From NCBI GenBank assembly GCA_963800255.1, contig CAWDAK010000024.1:1-64000 (forward strand): DNA of 64,000 nucleotides, read 5' to 3'. The notes under the pieces are model-generated. The model worked only from the letters and a program-made list of their open reading frames with translations. It ran no database searches and had not been told where the DNA came from. Of this stretch, positions 7,673 to 17,407 are shown one piece after another (position 1 is the stretch's first letter; each line of letters begins with the position of its first letter). The position numbers were made by a program, and so were the translations under genes. The stretch comes from DATFVA01 sp963800255. Its GTDB lineage: Bacteria > Bacteroidota > Ignavibacteria > Ignavibacteriales > Ignavibacteriaceae.

Positions 7673-10600
7673 ATGGCTTTTAGAATTCAAGAAAATGCAA
7701 TGCGTGATATAACTAGCATCACTATCAGTCTTGCTAGTCCCGATGACATACTTACAAGATCTTATGGTGAAGTTACGAAACCGGAAACGATTAATTATCG
7801 TTCTTTTCGCCCTGAAAAGGATGGTCTCTTCTGTGAAAAAATCTTTGGACCAACCCGTGACTGGGAATGTTTCTGCGGTAAGTATAAAAGAATCAGATAT
7901 AAAGGAATCATCTGCGATAGATGCGGTGTTGAAGTCACTCAGAAGAGTGTCCGGCGCGAAAGGATGGGGCACCTTGCTCTTGCTGTTCCCGTTGTTCATA
8001 TCTGGTTTTTCAGAGCTCAGCCTTCCAAGATAGGCAATATCCTTGGAATAAGTCTTAAAGAGCTGGAAAAGATAATTTATTATGAATCTTATGTGGTTAT
8101 TAGTCCTGGTCCTACAGGCCTAAGCAAAAAAGACCTTATTTCTGAAGATCAATATTTTGAGGTAATGAATTCACTTCCTGCCGGAAATGAAAAACTTGAT
8201 GATGATGATCCGAAAAAATTTGTAGCGAAAATTGGCGGTGAAGCTGTAAAGGAAATGTTGAAGCAGACGAATGTTGAAACCTTATCCAAAGCATTGAGAG
8301 CACAGTTGAAGGAGGAAACTTCTCAGCAGAAGAAATCAGATATTCTTAAAAGATTGAGAGTACTTGAATCCTTCAAAGAAGAGGAATTTAAAGTACCTAA
8401 TAAACCTGAATGGATGGTTTTGAGTTATATTCCTGTAATTCCTCCTGAGCTTCGTCCCCTGGTTCCCCTGGAAGGCGGACGGTTTGCAACTTCAGATCTG
8501 AATGATCTATATAGAAGAGTTATTATTAGAAATAACAGGCTGAAAAGATTAATCGATATTAAGGCTCCTGAAGTTATTCTTCGTAATGAAAAAAGAATGC
8601 TCCAGGAAGCTGTAGATGCACTTTTCGATAATTCTAGACGCGGAAGTGCTGTAAGAAGCGATAATAACAGACCTCTTAAATCTCTCAGCGATATGCTGAA
8701 AGGAAAACAGGGTCGGTTCCGTCAGAATCTACTTGGAAAAAGGGTTGACTATTCAGGTCGTTCTGTAATTGTTGTTGGTCCTGAATTGAAGCTTCATCAG
8801 TGCGGACTTCCGAAGGATATGGCTGTTGAACTTTTCAAGCCTTTTATAATTAGAAAGCTTATTGAGAGAGGACATAACAAAACCGTAAAAAGTGCAAGAA
8901 AAGTAGTTGACAGAAAAGATCCTATTATATGGGATATTCTTGCAAAGATTATTGAAGGTCATCCAATACTTTTAAACCGTGCTCCAACGCTGCACAGGCT
9001 TGGTATTCAGGCATTTCAGCCTACACTTATTGACGGACGGGCTATCCAGCTGCATCCGATGGTATGTACCGCTTTCAATGCCGACTTCGACGGTGACCAG
9101 ATGGCCGTTCATGTACCTCTTTCATATGAGGCACAGCTTGAGGCTGCCCTGCTTATGCTAAGCAGTCATAACATACTTTCACCTCAAAATGGCAGTCCTA
9201 TTGTTGTTCCTACACAGGACATCGTTCTCGGCTGCTATTATCTTACTAAATACCGTGAAGGTGAAAAAGGCGAAGGCATGGTGTTCGGAGTTAGTGATGA
9301 GGTAATCATCGCATATAATTCAAAAGTAATTGGTCTGCATGCCAAGATAAAAGTTAAGATTGATGGTGAGTTTATTGAGACAACAACTGGTAGAGTGATT
9401 TTCAACCAGATTGTTCCTAAAGAAATGGGTTATTTCAATCAGCTTCTCATTAAGAAAACATTCGGCGGATTTATCGGCCAGATGTTCCTTAAGCTGGGAA
9501 ACAAAGTCACTGCAAAGTTTCTTGATGATCTGAAGGACACCGGCTTCAGGTATGCTACTGCCGGCGGATTGTCTGTAAGCTACGGTGATATGATTATACC
9601 TGAAGAAAAAGTTGAGCTAATAGGCAAGGCGAATAAAAAAGTTGAAGCAATACTTAACGAGCACGAACAAGGTGTTATTACTGATGCTGAGCGTTATAAC
9701 AAAATTATCGATGTGTGGACACACACCACTAATGATGTTGCCCGTGCACTGATGGAAAAATTAAAAGCCAATAACAGCGGCTTCAACTCGCTGCATATGA
9801 TGGTTGATTCCGGTGCGAGAGGATCTCAGGATCAGGTTAAACAGCTTGCCGGTATGAGAGGTTTGATGATGAAACCGCAGAAGACACTCTCCGGTCAGGC
9901 AGGTGAAATTATCGAGAACCCTATCGTTGCTAATTTTAAAGAAGGTCTTTCAGTACTTGAGTACTTTATATCCACTCACGGTGCCAGGAAAGGTCTTGCT
10001 GATACGGCCCTGAAAACAGCTGATGCCGGATATCTTACAAGAAGACTTGTTGATGTTTCCCAGGATGTTATTATACGGGAAATCGACTGCGGTACTATCC
10101 TTGGAATTGAAATCACCGCTTTAAAGGACGTTGAACAGGAAAGAGAGCCGCTTGGGGAGAGAATTACGGGCCGTGTTGCTCAGGAAGACGTTTATGATCC
10201 GCGTACGGATGAATTAATTATTTCGGCAGGCGAACTGGTAACAGAAGAAATTGCTGAAAAGATAGAAGACTCTAACATAGACTCAGTATATATTAGAACC
10301 GTGTTAACCTGTGAATCTAAACGCGGAGTATGTGCTAAATGTTACGGAAGAAACCTTACTAACGGAAAACTGGTAGAGATAGGCGAGGCTGTAGGTATCG
10401 TTGCTGCCCAGTCAATAGGCGAGCCGGGTACTCAGCTTACTTTGAGAACATTCCACCTTGGCGGAACTTCTTCAAGAATTGCAAGTCAATCGCAGGTTGA
10501 AACCAATACCGAAGGTACTGTAAGATTTGAGCGTATAACTTTCGTTGAAAAATCAGATTTCTATGGCAACATAAAAGTTGTTACCGGAAGACGCGGAGTG

Positions 10601-11920
10601 ATCGGGATATACGATGAAAATAACCGTCAGCTTAAGAAATATGATGTTCCTTACGGTGCTGAGCTTATCATTAATGACGGCTCAAAAGTTAAAAAACGTC
10701 AGCCTCTCTATAATCATGATCCGTATAACTCTGTGATTTTGACTGATATGCCCGGACTTGTAAGATTTGTTGACCTTATCGACGGTATTACTCTTCAACA
10801 GGTAACAGATGAGCAGACCGGCCACGTTCAGAAAGTGGTAATAGAATCAAAGGATAAGAACCTTACTCCAAGTATAGCGGTTGAAACAGAAGATGGAATA
10901 AAGAAATCATTTAACCTCCCGACCAGATCTTATTTGTCGGTTGAAGAAGGTGAAACTGTACCAGCAGGTACCATCCTGGCCAAGATTTCCAAACAGCAGA
11001 CCAAGAGCCGGGATATCACCGGTGGTCTTCCGAGGGTAACTGAGCTGTTTGAAGCAAGAAGTCCCCAGGAACCTGCAATTGTTTCTGAAATTGAAGGAAC
11101 TGTTAAGTTTGGTGCAAGGAAAAAAGGTTCAAGAGAAATTATTGTAACGGCTCCCGACGGATCTGACGAAAAGAAATACAACGTGCCTTTAGGAAAACAC
11201 ACCCTGGTTCAGGAAAATGACGAAATCCCGGCTGGTGAAAAGATAACAGATGGACCAATAAATCCGCATGATATTCTCAAAATCAAAGGTACAAGTGCCG
11301 TTCAGGAATATCTTGTTAATGAGATTCAGGATGTTTATCGTCTTCAGGGTGTAAAAATAAACGATAAGCACATTGAAGTGATAGTTAGACAAATGCTTCA
11401 GAAGATCAAGATAGTATCCCCCGGTGATACAAGGTTCCTTGAAGAGGACATAGTAGACCGGAATGAATTCATCGAGGAAAATAATAAAGTCTCATCGATG
11501 GCATTTATTGAGGATAAAGGCGATTCGAGATATAAAGACGGACAGCTTATCCCAAAAGCGAAAATCAGGGAAATTAATGCTGATCTTAAAAAGAAAAGCA
11601 AAAAACCTATTGTTTCGAGAGATGCCGAACCGGCCACATTTGAACACGTACTTCTGGGTATAACCCAGGCTGCGCTTTCTACTGAAAGCTTTATATCAGC
11701 AGCTTCATTCCAGGAAACGACAAAAGTGCTGGCAAATGCAGCTACTGAAGCTAAAATGGACCACCTGTTAGGGCTGAAGGAAAATGTGGTGATGGGACAT
11801 CTCATTCCGGCCGGAACAGGATTAAAGAAATACAACAATCTTATTCTTAAATCTCAGGAACCAGCCGCGGAAGCCGAAGAAGCTGCCCCTGCTGAAGAAA
11901 AGAAAGAGGTTCAGGCATAG
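7673..11920 (+). CDS. rpoC: DNA-directed RNA polymerase subunit beta'
   Basis: 1415 residues. The N-terminal zinc site is CFCGKY...CDRCGVE (about residues 65-82). The catalytic magnesium motif NADFDGDQMAVH is near residue 468. The second zinc cluster CESKRGVCAKCYGRN is near 880, and QPKTLSGQAGEI and IAAQSIGEPGTQLTLRTF mark the bridge and trigger-loop regions. It ends in an Ala/Glu-rich tail. The start ATG follows an aggag site and lies 44 nt after rpoB. A strong terminator follows. Confidence 0.97.
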   Translation: MAFRIQENAMRDITSITISLASPDDILTRSYGEVTKPETINYRSFRPEKDGLFCEKIFGPTRDWECFCGKYKRIRYKGIICDRCGVEVTQKSVRRERMGHLALAVPVVHIWFFRAQPSKIGNILGISLKELEKIIYYESYVVISPGPTGLSKKDLISEDQYFEVMNSLPAGNEKLDDDDPKKFVAKIGGEAVKEMLKQTNVETLSKALRAQLKEETSQQKKSDILKRLRVLESFKEEEFKVPNKPEWMVLSYIPVIPPELRPLVPLEGGRFATSDLNDLYRRVIIRNNRLKRLIDIKAPEVILRNEKRMLQEAVDALFDNSRRGSAVRSDNNRPLKSLSDMLKGKQGRFRQNLLGKRVDYSGRSVIVVGPELKLHQCGLPKDMAVELFKPFIIRKLIERGHNKTVKSARKVVDRKDPIIWDILAKIIEGHPILLNRAPTLHRLGIQAFQPTLIDGRAIQLHPMVCTAFNADFDGDQMAVHVPLSYEAQLEAALLMLSSHNILSPQNGSPIVVPTQDIVLGCYYLTKYREGEKGEGMVFGVSDEVIIAYNSKVIGLHAKIKVKIDGEFIETTTGRVIFNQIVPKEMGYFNQLLIKKTFGGFIGQMFLKLGNKVTAKFLDDLKDTGFRYATAGGLSVSYGDMIIPEEKVELIGKANKKVEAILNEHEQGVITDAERYNKIIDVWTHTTNDVARALMEKLKANNSGFNSLHMMVDSGARGSQDQVKQLAGMRGLMMKPQKTLSGQAGEIIENPIVANFKEGLSVLEYFISTHGARKGLADTALKTADAGYLTRRLVDVSQDVIIREIDCGTILGIEITALKDVEQEREPLGERITGRVAQEDVYDPRTDELIISAGELVTEEIAEKIEDSNIDSVYIRTVLTCESKRGVCAKCYGRNLTNGKLVEIGEAVGIVAAQSIGEPGTQLTLRTFHLGGTSSRIASQSQVETNTEGTVRFERITFVEKSDFYGNIKVVTGRRGVIGIYDENNRQLKKYDVPYGAELIINDGSKVKKRQPLYNHDPYNSVILTDMPGLVRFVDLIDGITLQQVTDEQTGHVQKVVIESKDKNLTPSIAVETEDGIKKSFNLPTRSYLSVEEGETVPAGTILAKISKQQTKSRDITGGLPRVTELFEARSPQEPAIVSEIEGTVKFGARKKGSREIIVTAPDGSDEKKYNVPLGKHTLVQENDEIPAGEKITDGPINPHDILKIKGTSAVQEYLVNEIQDVYRLQGVKINDKHIEVIVRQMLQKIKIVSPGDTRFLEEDIVDRNEFIEENNKVSSMAFIEDKGDSRYKDGQLIPKAKIREINADLKKKSKKPIVSRDAEPATFEHVLLGITQAALSTESFISAASFQETTKVLANAATEAKMDHLLGLKENVVMGHLIPAGTGLKKYNNLILKSQEPAAEAEEAAPAEEKKEVQA

Positions 11921-11940
11921 CGTCTGACAGAGCTGAATTG

Positions 11941-11979
11941 AAATCCGGCTCACTTAGTAAAGGAGCCGGATTTTTTTAT
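11941..11979 (+). terminator. Rho-independent terminator after rpoC
   Basis: A perfect 11-bp stem, aaatccggctc (11941-11951) with gagccggattt (11963-11973), has an 11-nt loop and is followed by an uninterrupted T tract. It closes the rplKAJL-rpoBC unit. Confidence 0.92.
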
Positions 11980-12020
11980 CCCCTGAAATCTAAAAAGAAT
12001 AACTATTTCACAGTTATTTT

Positions 12021-12052
12021 CTTGACTAATTTTAGCATATCAACTATATTTG
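12021..12052 (+). promoter_or_regulatory. Promoter for the str (rpsL) operon
   Basis: cTTG at 12021-12024, a 20-nt spacer, then TATATTTG at 12045-12052. This fits the Bacteroidota primary-sigma consensus TTTG-N19/20-TAnnTTTG (one mismatch at the first base of the -33 box). The same DNA can also be read as a classical TTGACT-17-TATATT promoter. It lies between the rpoC terminator and the rpsL start, 43 nt upstream of the GTG. Confidence 0.72.
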
Positions 12053-12094
12053 AAGTCTGAAATTTTTTAAGATTGACAGTATTAGGAGAATTTT

Positions 12095-12472
12095 GTGCCC
12101 ACAATAAATCAGTTAGTAAGAAAAGGTAGAACTCAGATATTAGCAAAAAACAAGGCTCCGGCACTTGATGCGTGTCCCCAGAAAAGAGGAGTCTGTACAA
12201 GAGTTTATACTACCACTCCAAAGAAGCCGAATTCGGCTTTAAGAAAAGTTGCCAGGGTAAGGCTTACAAACAGTATGGAAGTTACAGCATATATTCCCGG
12301 CGAAGGGCACAATCTGCAGGAACATTCAATTGTTCTTATCAGAGGCGGTAGAGTTAAAGATTTACCAGGAGTAAGGTATCATATAATCCGCGGTACACTT
12401 GATACAAGCGGAGTTGAAGATAGAAAAAAAAGCAGATCCAAATACGGTGCAAAAAAACCAAAAGCAAAATAA
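12095..12472 (+). CDS. rpsL: 30S ribosomal protein S12
   Basis: 125 residues of the decoding-centre protein S12. The streptomycin-interaction loop TPKKPNSALRK (41-51) and the second loop around PGVRYH look wild type. The start is GTG, giving the canonical MPTINQLVRKG beginning; taggag at about 12083-12088 supplies the ribosome-binding site. It is the first gene of the str operon, downstream of its own promoter. Confidence 0.97.
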   Translation: MPTINQLVRKGRTQILAKNKAPALDACPQKRGVCTRVYTTTPKKPNSALRKVARVRLTNSMEVTAYIPGEGHNLQEHSIVLIRGGRVKDLPGVRYHIIRGTLDTSGVEDRKKSRSKYGAKKPKAK

Positions 12473-12475
12473 TTT

Positions 12476-12943
12476 ATGAGAAAGAAAAGAGCCCAAAAGA
12501 GATACGTAAAACCGGACCCCAAGTTTAATGATATGCTTGTGGCAAAATTCATTAACTCCCTGATGTTTGACGGAAAAAAATCAAAGGCAAGAGATGTAGT
12601 TTATGATGCTTTTGAATTAATCGAAGACAGGACAAAGAAGCCCGGACTTGAAATTTTTAAAAAGGCAATAAACAATACCCAGCCCCTTATAGAAGTAAGG
12701 AGCCGCAGGGTCGGAGGAGCTACCTACCAGGTACCTACCGAAGTAAGACCTGAGAGAAGATCTGCACTTGCGATGAGATGGTTAAAAACATATGCAAGGT
12801 CAAGGAACGAAAAATCTATGTCAGGCAGATTAGCGGCTGAACTTATTGCTGCTGCGAACAATGAAGGTTCTGCGGTTAAGAAAAAAGAAGATACACATAA
12901 AATGGCTGAAGCAAATAAAGCATTTGCTCACTTTAAATGGTAA
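12476..12943 (+). CDS. rpsG: 30S ribosomal protein S7
   Basis: 155 residues beginning MRKKRAQKR, with the conserved RRVGGATYQVPTEVRPERR segment that binds the 3' major domain of 16S rRNA. S7 nucleates assembly of the 30S head. It starts 3 nt after rpsL, so translational coupling is likely. Length is normal. Confidence 0.97.
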   Translation: MRKKRAQKRYVKPDPKFNDMLVAKFINSLMFDGKKSKARDVVYDAFELIEDRTKKPGLEIFKKAINNTQPLIEVRSRRVGGATYQVPTEVRPERRSALAMRWLKTYARSRNEKSMSGRLAAELIAAANNEGSAVKKKEDTHKMAEANKAFAHFKW

Positions 12944-12992
12944 TAAATAACTAAGAATAGATAACTATAAATAGAAATAGACTAGGTAATAA

Positions 12993-15089
12993 ATGTCAGG
13001 TAAACACGCGATAGAGAAAGTTAGAAATATAGGTATAATGGCGCATATTGACGCTGGTAAGACAACAACTACCGAGCGGATTTTGTTTTATACCGGGCGT
13101 CTGCACAGACTTGGTGAAGTGCATGACGGTGCTGCTACGATGGATTGGATGGAACAGGAAAAGGAACGCGGTATTACCATTACTAGCGCTGCAACAACTT
13201 GTTTGTGGGATGATCATCAGATAAATATCATTGATACCCCCGGTCACGTTGATTTTACAGTTGAAGTTGAAAGGTCATTACGGGTTCTGGACGGTGCTGT
13301 TGCTCTTTTCTGTGCTGTAGGCGGTGTAGAGCCCCAGTCAGAAACTGTTTGGAGACAGGCAGATAAGTACAAAGTACCGAGAATAGCTTTTATAAATAAA
13401 ATGGATAGAACAGGTGCCGATTTCTTCAATGCGGTTCAGATGATGAAAGACAGGCTGGCAGCGAATGCTATCCCGATCAATCTTCCTATCGGCGAAGGAG
13501 ATCTGTTTTCCGGAGTGATAGACCTGATTTCCTTTAAGGCAAGGATGTATCACGAGGAAACTTTCGGTGCAACATTTGATGAGATAGAAATTCCTCACGA
13601 TTTACTGGAACTTGCAAATAAGTACAGAACTGAAATGCTTGAAGCCGTTTCGGATGTAGATGATACCCTGTTGGAGAAGTATCTTGAAGGAAAAGAAATT
13701 TCTGAAGCTGAAATCAAGAATGTTTTAAGAAAAGCCACGATTGATCTAAATATTATCCCGGTACTGTGCGGATCTGCATTTAAGAATAAGGGTGTTCAGA
13801 AACTCCTTGATTCGGTTGTAGATTTTCTTCCGTCTCCAGTAGACTTTAAAGACATAGAAGCTCATCATATCGGCATAAAAGATATTGTAAAAAGAAAAAT
13901 TGACGAGAATGAAAAATTCACTTCGCTTGCATTCAAAATTATGAACGATCCGTACGTGGGTAAACTGACGTTTTTTAGAGTTTATTCTGGTACATTAAAA
14001 GCAGGTTCATATATATATAACGCTGTAAGCGGCAAAAAAGAAAGAATAAGCCGTCTGTTGCAGATGCACGCTAATCATCGTGAAGAAATTGATATAGTAC
14101 GTGCTGGAGATATTGCGGCAGCCGTAGGTTTGAAATTTACAAAAACTGGTGATACACTCTGTGCTGAAGAAGATCCGGTAGTACTGGAAAAAATAATATT
14201 TCCAGAACCCGTTATCCAGATCGCTATTGAGCCTAAAACAAAAGCCGATCAGGATAAACTATCAGATTCACTTGTTAAATTATCTGATGAGGATCCGACA
14301 TTCAGGGTTAAAGTTGATGAAGAGACAGGACAGACACTCATCAGCGGTATGGGTGAACTTCATCTTGAAATCCTTGTTGACAGGATGAGGAGAGAATTTA
14401 AAGTTGAAGCCAACATTGGAAAACCCCAGGTAGCATACAGAGAATCAATTACCCAGACAGTTAATGCTGAAGGAAAATTTATTAAACAGTCCGGCGGTAG
14501 AGGAAAATATGGTCACGTATGGATAGAACTAGGACCTAATGAACCAGGCAAAGGATACGAATTTACAAATGGAATCGTGGGAGGAACAGTTCCAAAAGAA
14601 TATATTCCTGCGGTCTCCACCGGAATACAAGAGGCCATGAGAAATGGTGTTGTAGCCGGGTTCCCGGTAGTGGATGTTAAAGCAAAGCTCTATGATGGTT
14701 CTTACCATGATGTGGATTCTGATGAGCTTTCATTTAAAGTTGCTGGATCAATAGCCTTTAAAGAAGGTGCCAGAAAAGCTAAGCCGGTTCTGCTGGAACC
14801 CATTATGGACGTTGAGGTTGTTACCCCTGAAGAATATCTTGGTGATGTAATGGGAGATCTCAATTCCCGCCGCGGCAAGATAGAAGGGTTCTCAGCCAGG
14901 AAAGATGCCCAGGTAATTAAATCTACTGTTCCTCTTTCCGAAATGTTCGGCTATGCAACTGTGTTGAGGTCAATGACACAGGGACGTGCAATTTATACAA
15001 TGCAGTTTTCTCACTACCTTGAAGTTCCTAAATCCATTGCGGATGAGATCGCTGAAAAAACACTAGGAAAAAAATCATTAACTGTTTGA
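12993..15089 (+). CDS. fusA: Elongation factor G
   Basis: 698 residues of the translocation GTPase. G1 AHIDAGKT (17-24), the switch region with GITITSAATT, G3 DTPGH (81-85) and G4 NKMD (135-138) are intact. Domains II-V follow, with the GRGKYGHVW and SFSDELSFKVA-like domain IV/V segments expected for EF-G. The str order rpsL-rpsG-fusA-tuf is retained. It is not the ribosome-protection paralogue, since length and motifs fit housekeeping EF-G. Confidence 0.96.
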   Translation: MSGKHAIEKVRNIGIMAHIDAGKTTTTERILFYTGRLHRLGEVHDGAATMDWMEQEKERGITITSAATTCLWDDHQINIIDTPGHVDFTVEVERSLRVLDGAVALFCAVGGVEPQSETVWRQADKYKVPRIAFINKMDRTGADFFNAVQMMKDRLAANAIPINLPIGEGDLFSGVIDLISFKARMYHEETFGATFDEIEIPHDLLELANKYRTEMLEAVSDVDDTLLEKYLEGKEISEAEIKNVLRKATIDLNIIPVLCGSAFKNKGVQKLLDSVVDFLPSPVDFKDIEAHHIGIKDIVKRKIDENEKFTSLAFKIMNDPYVGKLTFFRVYSGTLKAGSYIYNAVSGKKERISRLLQMHANHREEIDIVRAGDIAAAVGLKFTKTGDTLCAEEDPVVLEKIIFPEPVIQIAIEPKTKADQDKLSDSLVKLSDEDPTFRVKVDEETGQTLISGMGELHLEILVDRMRREFKVEANIGKPQVAYRESITQTVNAEGKFIKQSGGRGKYGHVWIELGPNEPGKGYEFTNGIVGGTVPKEYIPAVSTGIQEAMRNGVVAGFPVVDVKAKLYDGSYHDVDSDELSFKVAGSIAFKEGARKAKPVLLEPIMDVEVVTPEEYLGDVMGDLNSRRGKIEGFSARKDAQVIKSTVPLSEMFGYATVLRSMTQGRAIYTMQFSHYLEVPKSIADEIAEKTLGKKSLTV

Positions 15090-15130
15090 CAATTTTTAAT
15101 AAAAGAAAAAAAATTAAAGGAGATAATTAG

Positions 15131-16336
15131 ATGGCAAAAGAAAAATTTGATAGGAGTAAACCTCACGTTAATATAGGGACAATCGGTCACGTAGATCATG
15201 GTAAAACTACATTAACGGCTGCCATCACAATGGCTCTTGCAAAAAAGGGCTTATCACAGATTAGAACTTTTGATAGTATAGATAACGCTCCTGAAGAGAG
15301 AGAAAGAGGAATCACCATTGCAACGGCTCACGTTGAATACTCGACAGAAAACAGGCATTATGCCCACGTCGACTGTCCCGGTCACGCTGATTATGTTAAG
15401 AACATGATAACAGGCGCTGCTCAGATGGATGGTGCTATACTGGTTGTTGCGGCTACTGATGGTCCAATGCCTCAGACAAGAGAGCATATCCTCTTAGCCC
15501 GCCAGGTTGGTGTTCCGAAAATAGTTGTGTTTATGAATAAAGTTGATATGGTAGACGATGAGGAATTGCTTGAACTTGTTGATGTTGAACTAAGAGATCT
15601 CCTTAATTCGTATGAATTTCCCGGCGATGAAACCCCTATCATTCGCGGTTCTGCTTTAAGAGCTCTGGAAGCTGCTTCAAGTGATGTGTCAGCTGATGAC
15701 CCAAGACTTGAATGTATATGGGAACTGATGAAGGCAGTTGATGAATATATTCCATTACCTCCTAGAGATGCTGATAAACCATTCCTAATGCCGGTGGAAG
15801 ATGTATTTTCAATTACAGGCCGTGGTACAGTTGCTACCGGAAGGGTTGAAAGAGGTCAGGTTAAAATTCAGGAGGAAGTTGAACTTATCGGATTGGGTCT
15901 TCACAAGAAAACAGTTGTTACCGGTATCGAAATGTTCAGAAAAGAACTTGATGCTGCTATGGCTGGTGATAATGCCGGAATCCTGTTAAGAGGCGTCGAT
16001 AAAAATGAAATTGAAAGAGGTATGGTTCTGGCTAAAACAGGTTCCATTACACCTCACAAAAAATTCCATGGCGAAGTTTACATCCTTTCAAAGGATGAAG
16101 GTGGACGCCATACACCTTTCTTTAATGGCTATAGACCACAGTTTTATTTCAGAACTACTGATGTTACAGGTGTAGCTACTTTACCGGAAGGTACTGAAAT
16201 GATTATGCCTGGTGACAGGGTTATGTTGTCGGTTGACCTTATTACTGAAATCGCAATGGAAGAAGGTTTGAGGTTTGCTATTCGTGAAGGCGGCAGAACT
16301 GTCGGTTCAGGAGTTGTAACTAAGATTATAGAATAA
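15131..16336 (+). CDS. tuf: Elongation factor Tu
   Basis: 401 residues. The GTPase domain carries GHVDHGKT (19-26), DCPGH (80-84) and NKVD (135-138). Domain II has the GRGTVATGRVERG segment and domain III the GYRPQFYFRTTDVTG segment that binds aminoacyl-tRNA. An aaaggag site lies upstream of the ATG. This is the only tuf copy seen; none lies in the tRNA-Thr/tRNA-Trp cluster where many bacteria keep one. Confidence 0.97.
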   Translation: MAKEKFDRSKPHVNIGTIGHVDHGKTTLTAAITMALAKKGLSQIRTFDSIDNAPEERERGITIATAHVEYSTENRHYAHVDCPGHADYVKNMITGAAQMDGAILVVAATDGPMPQTREHILLARQVGVPKIVVFMNKVDMVDDEELLELVDVELRDLLNSYEFPGDETPIIRGSALRALEAASSDVSADDPRLECIWELMKAVDEYIPLPPRDADKPFLMPVEDVFSITGRGTVATGRVERGQVKIQEEVELIGLGLHKKTVVTGIEMFRKELDAAMAGDNAGILLRGVDKNEIERGMVLAKTGSITPHKKFHGEVYILSKDEGGRHTPFFNGYRPQFYFRTTDVTGVATLPEGTEMIMPGDRVMLSVDLITEIAMEEGLRFAIREGGRTVGSGVVTKIIE

Positions 16337-16355
16337 TTAAATAAGAATTACTCTT

Positions 16356-16381
16356 AAAGGGAGTTCTTGAACTCCCTTTTT
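16356..16381 (+). terminator. Terminator/attenuator between tuf and rpsJ
   Basis: A perfect 10-bp stem aaagggagtt (16356-16365) with aactcccttt (16370-16379), a cttg tetraloop and a short T run. It lies 30 nt before the rpsJ start, so it may attenuate read-through from str into S10 rather than fully terminate. Confidence 0.8.
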
Positions 16382-16410
16382 GTGTGTTGAAACAAAGGAG
16401 ATTATTAAAA

Positions 16411-16719
16411 GTGCCTGGTCAGAAGATAAGAATTAAATTGAAATCGTACGATCATATTCTGATCGATAAATCGACTGAAAAGATTATTAAGACTGTTAGA
16501 AGTACAGGTGCGGTGGTATCAGGACCTATTCCTTTACCCACTAAAAGAACGGTCTATACTGTTTTAAGATCTCCTCACGTTGATAAAAAATCCCGTGAAC
16601 AGTTTGAAACAAGAGCTCATAAAAGAATTATAGATATCCATAATTCTAATAATAAAACAGTCGATTCACTCAGTAAGCTTGATATCCCCGCTGGAGTGGA
16701 TATTGAGATTAAGCTTTAA
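16411..16719 (+). CDS. rpsJ: 30S ribosomal protein S10
   Basis: 102 residues beginning (M)PGQKIRIKLKSYDH, with the GPIPLPTKRTVYTVLRSPHVDKKSREQF-type core shortened here to its key GPIPLPTK segment. S10 belongs to the 30S head and also pairs with NusB/NusG in antitermination. I chose the GTG at 16411. aaggag at 16395-16400 is correctly spaced for it, and the protein then starts where the family does. A more upstream in-frame start at 16384 would add nine unlikely residues overlapping the hairpin region. Confidence 0.95.
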   Translation: MPGQKIRIKLKSYDHILIDKSTEKIIKTVRSTGAVVSGPIPLPTKRTVYTVLRSPHVDKKSREQFETRAHKRIIDIHNSNNKTVDSLSKLDIPAGVDIEIKL

Positions 16720-16737
16720 TGATTTTTTGGAGTTAAG

Positions 16738-17362
16738 ATGTCCGGAATTATAGGAAAGAAAATAGGTATGTCGAGCGTGTTTGACGCACAGGGAGATCTT
16801 ATTCCTGTTACGATTATACAGGCTGGACCTTGTAAGATAGTTTCTATTCGTACTAAAGATAGAGACGGATATGAAGCTCTGCAGCTGGGATTTGGACAGA
16901 AAAAAGAAAAGAATATTTCTAAACCGGTTATAGGACAGTATAAAAAGAATAACCTTACTCCTGCTGCCGTCTTGAAAGAGTTTAAATTTGCATCAATATC
17001 CGATTATAAGATTGGTGATGAGCTGGATGTAAACTTGTTTAAAGAGGGTGAAAAAATAAAGGTTAGAGGCAAGAGCATCGGTAAAGGTTTCCAGGGAGTC
17101 ATGAAACGCGCATGGGTTCGGAGGAGTAGGCGGTACTACCCACGGACAAAGTGACAGGTTGAGAGCTCCCGGTTCTATTGGCTCAAGTTCATATCCGTCA
17201 AGAGTTTTTAAAGGCCAGAGAATGGCCGGAAGAACAGGATATGAAAATGTAACTACATCGAACCTGAAAGTAGTTAAAATAATTCCGGAACAAAATCTCA
17301 TTTTAGTAAAGGGAGCTGTTCCCGGCGCTGTTAATTCATATGTTGAACTTATTAAGCCGTAA
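16738..17362 (+). pseudogene. rplC: 50S ribosomal protein L3, interrupted by a +1 frameshift
   Basis: The first frame (16738-17154) gives L3 up to KGFQGVMKR and then runs into an unrelated Arg-rich tail and a stop. The following frame picks up HGFGGVGGTTHGQSDRLRAPG and continues to the normal L3 end at 17362. One extra G in cgcg at 17107-17110 explains the break: aaa-cgc-(g)-cat-ggg. Joined, the product would have the normal length of about 208 residues. L3 is essential and binds near the peptidyl-transferase centre, so a sequence or assembly error is most likely. A real programmed shift cannot be excluded. The 17159 TTG should not be taken as a separate gene. Confidence 0.9.
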
Positions 17363-17407
17363 CCTGTTACAGGCCGGCAAAAAACAGAAGATAATTTTGG
17401 TATAAAA

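Noticed and set aside
17159..17362. A separate 67-codon gene starting with TTG after rplC
   Set aside because: Its sequence is the C-terminal third of L3 and joins the upstream frame by one base; it is part of rplC, not an independent gene.
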